Part shown: one piece after another, positions 8,562 to 17,994 of the stretch
Layout of the letters: each line of letters begins with the position of its first letter
How positions within the stretch are numbered: position 1 is the first letter of the stretch
Assembly (NCBI GenBank): GCA_963818885.1
Contig: CAWFTP010000001.1
Coordinates: 434,001 to 498,000 of the forward strand
Reading direction: 5' to 3'
Source of the DNA: DATFDN01 sp963818885
Lineage (GTDB): Bacteria > Pseudomonadota > Alphaproteobacteria > Acetobacterales > Acetobacteraceae
DNA: 64,000 nucleotides
Translations under genes and position numbers: made by a program
Notes under the pieces: generated by a model
Databases searched by the model: none
Told to the model about the DNA's origin: nothing
Seen by the model: the letters and a program-made list of their open reading frames with translations, nothing else

Positions 8562-8565
<4 letters not shown>
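7555..8565 (+). CDS. Oligopeptide/dipeptide-type ABC transporter ATPase (DppD/OppD-like)
   Basis: This 336-residue ATPase drives import of peptides, nickel or similar solutes. Walker A is GESGAGKS, the Q-loop is FQEPMSCLNPVY, the signature is ISGGMAQR, and Walker B is LLIADEPTTALD. The C-terminal oligopeptide-transporter extension has the cysteine pattern PPGCAFHPRC found in iron-sulfur-type members. The likely start is the GTG at 7555; no better ATG exists upstream. Its partner ATPase overlaps its stop by ATGA. No permease or binding-protein genes are next to the pair, which is unusual; these must be encoded elsewhere. Confidence 0.93.
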
Positions 8566-9518
<953 letters not shown>

Positions 9519-9526
9519 GCTCGAAG

Positions 9527-10474
9527 CTACGCGCTTGCCCGATCGAGTTCCGCCATCGTTTCGGCGTCCAGCGTGATCTGTGGGGCCGCCACCAGCTCGG
9601 CGAGCTGGGCGGGGTTGGTCGCGCTCGCGATGGGGGCGGCGATGGTGGGGCGGGCTTCGAGCCAGGCGATGGCGATCTGCCCCGGCTTGTGGTGCAGCCG
9701 CGCCGCGACCTTGTCGAGCGCTTCGAGCACCCGCAGCCCATGCTCGTTCAGATAACGCCCGGCCCCGGCGCCGCGGGCGCGCCCGGCAAGATGCTCCTGC
9801 TTGCGGTATTTGCCGGTGAGAAAGCCGCTCGCGAGCGAATAGTACGGAATGACGCCGATCTGCTCGCGCTCGCAGAGCGGTTGGAGCTCCGCCTCGAACT
9901 CCGCGCGGTCCGCGAGGTTGTAGCGCGGCTGCAAGGTCTCGTAGCGCGGCAGGTTGTGCTTCCGGCTCGCCTCCAGCGACTCCGAGAGGCGCGCGGCGGT
10001 GAAGTTCGACGCGCCGATCGCCCGCACCTTCCCCTGCTCGACCAGCTTCCGGTAGCCTTCCAGCACCTGGACGACCGGTGTGTCGGGATCGTCGCGATGG
10101 GACTGGTAGAGGTCGATGTAGTCGGTCTGCAGCCGGCGCAGCGACTCCTCGACCGCGCGCATCATGTAGGCGGGCGACAGGCCCTTCCGGTCGTCGCCCA
10201 TGTCGCTGCCGAGCTTGGTCGCGATCACGACCTTCTCTCGCCCGCCGCGCTGCTTGAGCCATTTGCCGATGATGGCCTCCGACTCCCCGCCGTGATGGCC
10301 CGGCGCCCAGCGCGAATAGACGTCGGCGGTGTCGATCAGGTTGAAGCCGGCGGCGACGAACCCGTCGAGCAGGCGAAACGACATCGCCTCATCCGCCGTC
10401 CACCCGAACACGTTGCCGCCGAAGGCGAGCGGGGCAACCGTGATTCCCGACCGCCCGAGTTGCCGCATCTGCAT
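9527..10474 (-). CDS. Aldo/keto reductase
   Basis: This 315-residue NADPH-dependent oxidoreductase has a TIM-barrel fold. The catalytic tetrad is visible: Asp and Tyr in DTADVYS, Lys in IATKLG and His in YQSHRDD. The cofactor site residues IGASNF and the late motif IASATNP are also present. It resembles the YghZ/Tas-like group that often reduces aldehydes and sugars; the substrate cannot be read from sequence. I chose the ATG at 10474 because AAGGAG lies about 10 bases upstream; ATG 10468 is an alternative. The gene stands alone, convergent with the ABC ATPase pair. Confidence 0.92.
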   Translation of the reverse strand: MQMRQLGRSGITVAPLAFGGNVFGWTADEAMSFRLLDGFVAAGFNLIDTADVYSRWAPGHHGGESEAIIGKWLKQRGGREKVVIATKLGSDMGDDRKGLSPAYMMRAVEESLRRLQTDYIDLYQSHRDDPDTPVVQVLEGYRKLVEQGKVRAIGASNFTAARLSESLEASRKHNLPRYETLQPRYNLADRAEFEAELQPLCEREQIGVIPYYSLASGFLTGKYRKQEHLAGRARGAGAGRYLNEHGLRVLEALDKVAARLHHKPGQIAIAWLEARPTIAAPIASATNPAQLAELVAAPQITLDAETMAELDRASA

Positions 10475-10540
10475 GCCCGGATCTCCTTGCCTTGCCTGGC
10501 GTGCTTTAGGGGAGGCGCGGGCGGGCGGCAATCCGCGCGG

Positions 10541-10864
10541 CTACTCCGCCTTCGGCGCGGCACCCGATTCGGTGCCGGTGGTCCCCTTCACGTGCTTGGT
10601 GTGATGCGCCGTCGACTTCTGTGCGGTGCGCATCTTGCCATGCCCTCTGATCACCTTGGACTGGTGTGGCGTCGCCGGCATCGAGTTGGCGACCGGGCTG
10701 CCGGCGGCGGGACCGGAGGTGGTGCCGTTCGCGCTCGTGCTCGGCATGTTGACGCCGGGCGAGGTGGCGCTGCCGGTCGCCGGCTGCGCGAGGCACGGCA
10801 CGGCGAACGCGAGTCCGCCGGACAGGGCGACAGCGGAGATGCGCGCGAGAAGGGCGGTATTCAT
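10541..10864 (-). CDS. Small secreted Ser/Thr/Lys-rich protein of unknown function
   Basis: The 107-residue product starts with a clear signal peptide (MNTALLARISAVALSGG, then AFAVPCLAQ), with likely cleavage after LAQ or CLA. The mature part is low in complexity: Ser, Thr, Pro and Gly first, then a basic stretch rich in Lys, His and Thr near the C-terminus. I do not recognise a family. Small periplasmic proteins of this composition are common in acid-adapted alphaproteobacteria, with no known function. GGGAGA precedes the start at 10864. Confidence 0.65.
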   Translation of the reverse strand: MNTALLARISAVALSGGLAFAVPCLAQPATGSATSPGVNMPSTSANGTTSGPAAGSPVANSMPATPHQSKVIRGHGKMRTAQKSTAHHTKHVKGTTGTESGAAPKAE

Positions 10865-10931
10865 GCCTGGCTCTCCCACATTGGTTGTGGAGGTAGAAAA
10901 CGTCGACCCGCGCGTGGTTGCGCTCGCGGGT

Positions 10932-11594
10932 TCACGACGCCGCGACGGGATTGGGCACGAGCAGCGCGGCGAGCACGACGCCGGCAAGCGCCGGCAGCGG
11001 CGCGGCGGCGACGAAGCGCACGCCGAGCGCGGCCATTCCTCCGGCGCCGGCGAGATAGAGGATGAAGGCGCCGATCTGCCGTCCAGTCCGTGCCTCGATC
11101 CGGCGCGGCGCGCGGCCGAGTGCCGCGGCGATCAGCGCGCCGATCGCCTCGGTGATCGTGCTGGTGAAGACGACGGTGTTGACTCCCGACGCGCCGAGCC
11201 GGCGCGCGGTTGCCGACTGCACGCCCATGGCGACGCCTGCGAGCACAATGAGGCCCGGGAGCGATGCCGCCGCCAGCGCGTTGGTGGGATGAATTACGTG
11301 GACTTGCAGCGGCCATAGGATCGCGAAGCCCGCCAGCAGCGCGGACTCCGCCGCGAGCCATCGGCGTGGCGATGCGCCGGGGCCGATCGCGGTTAGCGCC
11401 ACGCCGGCTGCGAAGGCACCGAAGGCGAGCGCGGCGCGCGAGGCATCCGCGAGGCTCGCCTCGCCCAGCGCGACGCCGAGCAGCGCGGCATTGCCGGTCA
11501 TCGCCGAGGTGAACACGCCAAGCGCCAGGAAGCTCAACGCGTCGATGCCGCCGGCGGTAAGGCAGAGGAGGAGGATGGCGGCCTCGCGTCTCAT
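10932..11594 (-). CDS. YoaK/DUF1275-family membrane protein
   Basis: This 220-residue protein has about six membrane segments. The family hallmark near the N-terminus is visible as GGIDALSFLALGVFTSAMTGN, followed by the usual LGVALG. Later blocks such as GVAMGVQSATARRLGASGVNTVVFTSTITE fit the same family. The function of DUF1275 is not established; a transport role is often assumed. I chose the start at 11594 because the family begins just before the first helix; the upstream open frame looks noncoding. It is divergent from the cupin gene. Confidence 0.88.
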   Translation of the reverse strand: MRREAAILLLCLTAGGIDALSFLALGVFTSAMTGNAALLGVALGEASLADASRAALAFGAFAAGVALTAIGPGASPRRWLAAESALLAGFAILWPLQVHVIHPTNALAAASLPGLIVLAGVAMGVQSATARRLGASGVNTVVFTSTITEAIGALIAAALGRAPRRIEARTGRQIGAFILYLAGAGGMAALGVRFVAAAPLPALAGVVLAALLVPNPVAAS

Positions 11595-11704
11595 GGTGCG
11601 GCTGCATTTGGGCTGGCACGCCGGAAGATTGTGGCTAGCAGAAAACGTGGTGGATCGAGCCACCGAAGAGCTATCCTGCTCCTGTCATGGGGAAGAATAC
11701 GGAC

Positions 11705-12163
11705 ATGAGCGAAGCCAGGGGCTTTGTCGTCTCCGCAGGTGGCGGGAAACACTTCGAATCTCCGACCGCAGGCCGGTCCTTCACGCTGAAGCTTCTCGGG
11801 CGCGAAACTGACGGAAGCATCATGATGTTTGAGGAGACCCTGCCCGCCGGCACGGCGAGCCTCCATCATCTGCATGACGACAGCGACGAGGTCGCTTGGG
11901 TGCTCGCCGGCGAATTCACCTTCAAGATCGGCGACGAGGTTACTGTGGGGGGACCCGGGACCTGCGCATTCATGCCACGCAAGGTCCCGCATGCCTGGAA
12001 GAATACGGGTAATGAAACCGGCCGCGTGCTGTTTATCTACACTCCGGCCGACGCAGGTGGTTATGTCGAGGCACTCTCCGTGCGCCGGCCGGCCGACGAC
12101 GACGAGCGCGCCGGGTTGCTGGAGCGCCACCGATGGAAAGTGGTAGGCCCAAACCCGCTCTGA
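11705..12163 (+). CDS. Single-domain cupin protein
   Basis: This protein of about 152 residues has one cupin beta-barrel. The first metal motif is HHLHDDSDEVAWVLAGEF, with the two His and a Glu. The second is PGTCAFMPRKVPHAWKNTG, with the fourth ligand His. Such proteins bind a metal and act as dioxygenases, isomerases or sensors; this one is too generic to assign. The start may be 11705 or the in-frame ATG at 11687; neither has a strong ribosome site. It is divergent from the DUF1275 gene. Confidence 0.85.
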   Translation: MSEARGFVVSAGGGKHFESPTAGRSFTLKLLGRETDGSIMMFEETLPAGTASLHHLHDDSDEVAWVLAGEFTFKIGDEVTVGGPGTCAFMPRKVPHAWKNTGNETGRVLFIYTPADAGGYVEALSVRRPADDDERAGLLERHRWKVVGPNPL

Positions 12164-12203
12164 TTTCAACGGCTCTATGCTTTGGCTCCTTTTCACATGC
12201 GGC

Positions 12204-12275
12204 GTCATTGCGAGCGTAGCGAAGCAATCCCATACCCGCAGGGGATTGCTTCGTCGCTCCGCGCCTCGCAATGAC
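12204..12275. repeat. Dispersed repeat of the 'GTCATTGCGAG...CAATGAC' family
   Basis: The element begins GTCATTGCGAGCGTAGCGAA and ends with its inverse, CTCGCAATGAC; AGCAATCCC and GGGGATTGCT form the inner stem. Two more copies lie at 53995 and 54297. It occupies much of the 220-base gap between the cupin gene and the convergent ABC operon. It has no coding content. Confidence 0.8.
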
Positions 12276-12385
12276 AGTCTTCAAGCAGTCAAAGCATGGG
12301 GCCACGGGTGTGGTGGTCATGCCCGAACGTGTCCGGAATTGCGCTGGGCACGACGCGACGAGATTAAGCTCAACCCAATATCACT

Positions 12386-13216
12386 CTACGCGCGGGCGCG
12401 GCCGACGATCTGCGTCGGGCTGACGAAGCGCAGCGTGATGAGCAGCCAGATCAGCGTCGCCGCCATGTAGACAACCGCCATCGCATCGATCGACTGGCCC
12501 GGGCGCACGCCGGCGGCGAACACCGCGTAGTAGAGCGCGACAACGAGCGTCTGGCTGGTCGGCCCGGAGGTGAGGAAGGTCAGCTCGAACATCGCGATGG
12601 CGCGCACCAGCACGAGCAGCAGCGCCGACAGAATGCCCGGTGCGAGCAGCGGGACCAGCACGCGCATGAAGAGGCGCGGCGTGCGGGCGCCGAATACGCG
12701 CGCGGCGGCTTCGACACGCGGATCGATCTGCTCGATGAACGGGATCATGATCAGGATGACGAACGGCACGGTCGGCACGATGTTCGCCAGGATCACGCCC
12801 CAGATGGTGCCGGCGAGGCGCACCTGATAGAGCGCGGTCGCGAGCGGGATGCCGTAGGTGAAGGGCGGCACCAGCAGCGGCAGCAGGAACAGCGCGAGGA
12901 CCGCGCTCTTGCCGGGGAAGTTGCGCCGCGCCATCGCGTAGGCCGCCGGCACGCCGAGCAGGCCCGAGAGAATGACCACGGCGGCGACCACCTCGACGGT
13001 GACGATCAGGATCGCGGGGAGCTGGAACTCGTCCCAGACCAGCGCGTACCAGCGTCCGGTGTAGCCCGCCGGCAGCCAGGTCGAGAACCAGCGGGTGCCG
13101 AACGAGTTGACCACCACGGCGGCGATCATCGCGAACAGGTTGAGCACGAAGAAGCCGGTGAGCGTCCAGACCACCGTCGCCCATAGCCGCTCGGTCAGGC
13201 GCGCCTGGTGCTGCAT
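12386..13216 (-). CDS. ABC transporter permease, PotC-like
   Basis: This 276-residue inner-membrane permease has about six helices and belongs to the iron/spermidine/putrescine importer group. The cytoplasmic coupling loop EAARVFGARTPRLFMRVLVPLLAPG carries the conserved EAA motif that docks on the ATPase. It is the last gene of the four-gene operon running leftward. Its ATG overlaps the previous permease stop by one base (TGATG). The substrate is not clear: polyamine, iron or a sugar-like solute are all possible for this group. Confidence 0.92.
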   Translation of the reverse strand: MQHQARLTERLWATVVWTLTGFFVLNLFAMIAAVVVNSFGTRWFSTWLPAGYTGRWYALVWDEFQLPAILIVTVEVVAAVVILSGLLGVPAAYAMARRNFPGKSAVLALFLLPLLVPPFTYGIPLATALYQVRLAGTIWGVILANIVPTVPFVILIMIPFIEQIDPRVEAAARVFGARTPRLFMRVLVPLLAPGILSALLLVLVRAIAMFELTFLTSGPTSQTLVVALYYAVFAAGVRPGQSIDAMAVVYMAATLIWLLITLRFVSPTQIVGRARA

Positions 13217-14118
13217 CAGCCCTTCCCGGTCGCGGCGGGGCCGCGATAGACGAGGCCGCGCGCGGCAAGCAGGAGCGCCACGACGACGACCTGCACGCCC
13301 GCCATCAGCATAGCGACGGCGGAAGCCATCGGCGCGTCGTACTGCTCAAACGCCGCCTGGTACGCGGCGATCGAGATGACGCGGGTCGGTCCGGCGGGCG
13401 CGCCGACCAGCACGGCCGACGGATAGACCGAGAAGGCCTGCACGAAGGCGAGTGCGAGGGTGATCGTGAGGCCGGGGATCAGCAGCGGCAGCAAGATGCG
13501 CCGGAAGCGCTCGCCCGGGCGCGCGCCGAGCACGGCGGCGGCCTTCTCGAGCGAGGGATCGATCCCGGTGACGTAGGAAAGCACCAGCAGGAAGGTGAAC
13601 GGAAAGCCGGTGATCATCAGCGAGAGGAAGACGCCCCAGTAATTGTGCACGAAGAGGATCGGGTGGGCGATCAGATGGGCGCCCATCAGCACGCGGTTCA
13701 CCCAGCCGATCGGGCCGAGATAGATCAGCAGCCCCTCGGCGACGAGCACGGTGCCGAGCGTGATCGGAATGACCAGGATCGTGGTGATCAGCCGCTGGCG
13801 GCGCATCAGCCGCACGCGCAGCGCGACCGGGACGGCGGCGGCGACGTTGAACACGGTGACCGGCACGGCGATCACCAGGGTGATGCGGATCGTCGAGTAG
13901 AGGAACGGGTCGGAGAAGAAGCGCGCATAGTTCGCGAGCGGCCCGCCCTTGAGCGGGGCGAAGGAGAGATAGAGCCCGTAGAGGAACGGGTAGACGAACA
14001 GCGCGAGCACGCAGAGCACCGCCGGCAGCAGGAGAAGCGTGGTCGCATCGAGCCCACGCGCGCGCAGGCGCAGGCGGAGGGGGATCGAGTGTGGGGCGGG
14101 GAGGGCGCGGTCAGACAT
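13216..14118 (-). CDS. ABC transporter permease, PotB-like
   Basis: This is the first permease of the importer, 300 residues, with an N-terminal helix (TTLLLLPAVLCVLALFVYPF) and the EAA loop LEKAAAVLGARPGERFRRI. I chose the ATG at 14118; the frame stays open upstream, but it runs through the palindromic repeats and into the ATPase gene on the same strand, so that part is not real. It is translationally coupled to the second permease through TGATG. Confidence 0.92.
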   Translation of the reverse strand: MSDRALPAPHSIPLRLRLRARGLDATTLLLLPAVLCVLALFVYPFLYGLYLSFAPLKGGPLANYARFFSDPFLYSTIRITLVIAVPVTVFNVAAAVPVALRVRLMRRQRLITTILVIPITLGTVLVAEGLLIYLGPIGWVNRVLMGAHLIAHPILFVHNYWGVFLSLMITGFPFTFLLVLSYVTGIDPSLEKAAAVLGARPGERFRRILLPLLIPGLTITLALAFVQAFSVYPSAVLVGAPAGPTRVISIAAYQAAFEQYDAPMASAVAMLMAGVQVVVVALLLAARGLVYRGPAATGKG

Positions 14119-14134
14119 TGCCGGCAAGGCGATC

Positions 14135-14159
14135 ACCTCTCCCGCTCTGCGGGAGAGGT
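14135..14159. repeat. Palindromic repeat (ACCTCTCCCGC / GCGGGAGAGGT)
   Basis: A perfect inverted repeat with 11-base arms and a TCT loop, placed between the ATPase and permease genes of the ABC operon. In the operon RNA it would form a strong hairpin just before the permease start, so it could reduce permease output relative to the upstream genes. It shares arm sequence with the palindromes at 7500 and 52321. Confidence 0.75.
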
Positions 14160-14224
14160 CGGACTCGCGTAGCGAGCCGGGTGAGGGTGGCGCGGGCGGC
14201 GTGGCGAATCCGGTGCATTCCCCC

Positions 14225-15328
<1,104 letters not shown>

Positions 15329-15329
15329 G

Positions 15330-16520
15330 CTATTTCCCGCCGACCTTGGCGCCGATCTCCTTGTCCCAGCGCTCGAAGGCGTAGACCAGGGGCTTGGGGT
15401 CGAGCTGGGTGTCCATCGGGGTCGCCGCGAACAGCTTGGGATAGAAGTCGCCGCGGCCGTATTCCTTGATGACCTCCTGGCTGTCCGCCGGCGCCAGGCT
15501 GAGCGGCACGTCCTTCACCGACGGGCCGGGGTAGAAATAGCCCTTGTCGTAGGTCATCGCCTGCGCCGGCTTGGTCAGGATGTAGTTGATGAGATCGAGC
15601 AGCACGGCGATGCGCTCCGGCGCGATGCCCTTGGGGATCGCCATGTACTGGGCGTCGGTGACGAAGTGGAAGCCTTTCATCGTGGTGATCGCCGCTTCCT
15701 TCGGCACGACGCCCAGCGCGCGCGGGTTGATGTCCCAGCCGACATGGCTCGCCACTATGTCGCGCGAGCCCTCGGCCAGCTCCTTCATCGTCGCGGTGGT
15801 GCCGGTCGGATAATAGGCGATGTTCTTGCCGAGCTCGCCGAGGTAGCTCCAGGTCTTCGACCAGCCGTTCTGCGGGTCGCGCGGATTGCTGTCGCCCAGG
15901 ATGTAAGGCATCCCCATCAGCAGCGCGCGGCCGGGGCCGGAATTGGCCGGACGCGCGTACATGAAGCGGCCGTTGTTCTGGCGCGTGTAGTCGAGCAGCT
16001 CCTGCGCCGTGGTCGGCGGGTTCTTCACCCGGTCCGGCATGTATTCCAGCAGTGGCCCGCCGGGGCAGAACACGACGCAGACCGCCTGGCCCTGGGCGAG
16101 CTTCTGCATGTCCCAGGCGGCGGGCAGCAGGATCTGCTCGAGATTGGGCAGGCTCGACTGCTGCGCGGGAAACAGCGGCGTCCAGATTCCGAGATCAACG
16201 CCGTTGGCGACGATGTCGACGCCGCCGAGCACGAGGTCGATGTCGAGCCGCCCGGCCGCCTGCTGCGCCTTGAGCTTGCCCGGCAGCTCCGGCGCCGGCG
16301 CCTGGCTGAAATTCATTCGCCCGACGAGCTTGGGATTGGCGTGCCAGTATGTCTCCAGAGGCCGCTGGGTGAGCTGCAGCTGGCCGCCGACATCGACGAT
16401 GTTGAGCGAGAGCGGCGAGGACGGCGCCGGCGGCGCGGCATGGGCGCGGGTAGCGCCGAACGCCGCCATGCCCGCCATGCCGCCGAGCAGCGTGCGCCGT
16501 GTGGTGTCGATCCCTGCCAT
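15330..16520 (-). CDS. ABC transporter substrate-binding protein, PotD-like, probable Tat export
   Basis: The 396-residue protein has an N-terminal signal with a twin-arginine-like core (TTRRTLLGGMAGMAAFGATR) ending in AHAA, so it is probably folded before export. The body resembles extracellular solute-binding family 1/PotD proteins: there is a hinge-like MPDRVKNPPTTAQELLDYTR and a late YDKGYFYPGPSVKDVPL. It captures the solute and delivers it to the two permeases encoded downstream. The start at 16520 follows GGAGG by 5 bases. It is the first gene of the operon, divergent from the LacI gene and sharing its operator. Confidence 0.9.
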   Translation of the reverse strand: MAGIDTTRRTLLGGMAGMAAFGATRAHAAPPAPSSPLSLNIVDVGGQLQLTQRPLETYWHANPKLVGRMNFSQAPAPELPGKLKAQQAAGRLDIDLVLGGVDIVANGVDLGIWTPLFPAQQSSLPNLEQILLPAAWDMQKLAQGQAVCVVFCPGGPLLEYMPDRVKNPPTTAQELLDYTRQNNGRFMYARPANSGPGRALLMGMPYILGDSNPRDPQNGWSKTWSYLGELGKNIAYYPTGTTATMKELAEGSRDIVASHVGWDINPRALGVVPKEAAITTMKGFHFVTDAQYMAIPKGIAPERIAVLLDLINYILTKPAQAMTYDKGYFYPGPSVKDVPLSLAPADSQEVIKEYGRGDFYPKLFAATPMDTQLDPKPLVYAFERWDKEIGAKVGGK

Positions 16521-16567
16521 CGCGTCCTCCCGGTTTCCGCGCCGCCGAGGGGATGGCGCGCGTGTTG

Positions 16568-16581
16568 TGGTATCGCTACCA
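16568..16581. promoter_or_regulatory. LacI-type operator between the ABC operon and its regulator gene
   Basis: TGGTATCGCTACCA is a near-perfect palindrome with TGGTA/TACCA arms and a central CG, the pattern of LacI/GntR-type operators. It lies in the 91-base gap between the divergent starts at 16520 and 16612, where it could control both directions. Binding by the LacI protein is inferred from position and pattern. Confidence 0.75.
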
Positions 16582-16611
16582 TGCCGCTCCCCGCGTGGCA
16601 ACGGAGGATCG

Positions 16612-17619
16612 GTGGCGGGCAGGCGCGGCGCAAGCGGAGGCGTGCGGATCACCGACGTGGCGGCGGCGGCGGGGGTCGCGCCGATGACGGTCTCGCGCGT
16701 CATCAACACGCCGGAGAGGGTCACCCCCGATACCGCGGCGCGGGTGCGCGCAGTGATCGCGCGGCTGGGCTACGTGCCGAACCTGGTCGCGGGCGGGCTG
16801 TCGTCGCGCCGCTCGCGCATGATCGCCGCCATCGTGCCGACCATCGCGCATCCGATGTTCACCGCCTTGTTCGACAGCTTCACCGAGGCGCTGCGCGAGG
16901 CCGGCTATCAGGCGATGCTGTCCCTGAGCGGCTACGCGCCGGGACGCGAGGACGAGTTGGTGCGGGCGCTGCTGGGGCGCCGGCCGGACGGAATTCTGCT
17001 GACCGGGGCCGAGCACGCGCGCGCGACGCGCCAGATGCTGGAAGAGGCGGCGATCCCGGTCGTCGAGATCTTCGATGCCGGGACGCCGATCGACATGCTG
17101 GTGGGGTTCGACCATGCGGCGATCGGTGCCGCCGTCGCCGAGTATTTCCTGGCCAAGCGGCATCGGCGTTTCGCGGTGTTCGCCGCCGGCGACACGCGCG
17201 CGCTCGCGCGCCGGCGCGGCTTCGTCGAGCGGGTGCGCCGCGCCGGCGCGGCGCTGGTCGGCGATCCCGTCGTGGGGGCGCCCTCCACGATTGCCGCCGG
17301 GCGGGCGGCGCTGCGGACGCTGCTGCCGAAGTTGGACGCGCGCACGGCGCTGTTCTGCTCCTCTGACCTGCTGGCGTTCGGCGCGATCGTGGAGGCGCGC
17401 GCGCACGGGATCGACGTGCCGGGGCGGCTTTCGGTGTGCGGGTTCGGCGATTTCGAGCTCGGCGCGGCCAGCGAGCCCGCGTTCACCACCGTGACCGTGG
17501 AGGCGGCGCGCATCGGCCGCGAGGCGGGCGCGATGCTGCTCGCGCGGCTGCACGGCGATGCGATCGAGCGGAACGTGGTGCACGTGCCATTCCGCATCCT
17601 GGAGCGGGCGTCGGGGTGA
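16612..17619 (+). CDS. LacI-family transcriptional regulator (GntR-like)
   Basis: This 335-residue repressor has an N-terminal LacI DNA-binding domain: RITDVAAAAGVAPMTVSRVI is the helix-turn-helix, and YVPNLVAGGLSSRRS contains the hinge helix that inserts into the operator. The effector domain resembles periplasmic sugar-binding proteins, with FCSSDLLAFGAIVEARAHGI and GFGDFELGAASEPAFTTV. The GTG start at 16612 has GGAGG 6 bases upstream. It is divergent from the PotDABC-like operon and the operator lies between them, so it most likely represses that operon and itself until a ligand binds. Confidence 0.92.
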   Translation: MAGRRGASGGVRITDVAAAAGVAPMTVSRVINTPERVTPDTAARVRAVIARLGYVPNLVAGGLSSRRSRMIAAIVPTIAHPMFTALFDSFTEALREAGYQAMLSLSGYAPGREDELVRALLGRRPDGILLTGAEHARATRQMLEEAAIPVVEIFDAGTPIDMLVGFDHAAIGAAVAEYFLAKRHRRFAVFAAGDTRALARRRGFVERVRRAGAALVGDPVVGAPSTIAAGRAALRTLLPKLDARTALFCSSDLLAFGAIVEARAHGIDVPGRLSVCGFGDFELGAASEPAFTTVTVEAARIGREAGAMLLARLHGDAIERNVVHVPFRILERASG

Positions 17620-17994
17620 GACGGGTTGGAAGGCACGGCGTGCGGAGAACGCGCCATCGGTGACTTGGAGTCTCAGATTACCAACACCCGCCGCACTGGC
17701 CCAGGGGCAAGCGCCGCCATAAGCCTCGGCGACGCGCGCCACCACGTGCGGTTCACCCTCAATGGGAAGATCGCGAGGGCCAGCTGAGGGTCGAGCGGCG
17801 ATCTTTTTTGCCCGGCCTCTCCGCGACGACAAGCGATCCGGCCTTCTGAGCCGGCGCGGCGCCGGTACAGCGTGCATACTGACCGCCGCCGCCTTTCTGC
17901 GACATGCTCGATTGACTGGCGCTCGCCCCGTCTGGGGCTTGCGGCGGCGGCGCGGCTGCGAGAGACACCCGGAAACGATCCTGGGGTACGGCGG
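17620..17994. other. Intergenic stretch with a terminator-like hairpin
   Basis: No gene is convincing in these 375 bases. At 17767-17809, AAGATCGC and GCGATCTT pair around a long loop and are followed by a run of T, which looks like a weak terminator for the lacI-type gene. The rest is the presumed promoter region of malate synthase; I could not place its elements with confidence. Confidence 0.45.
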
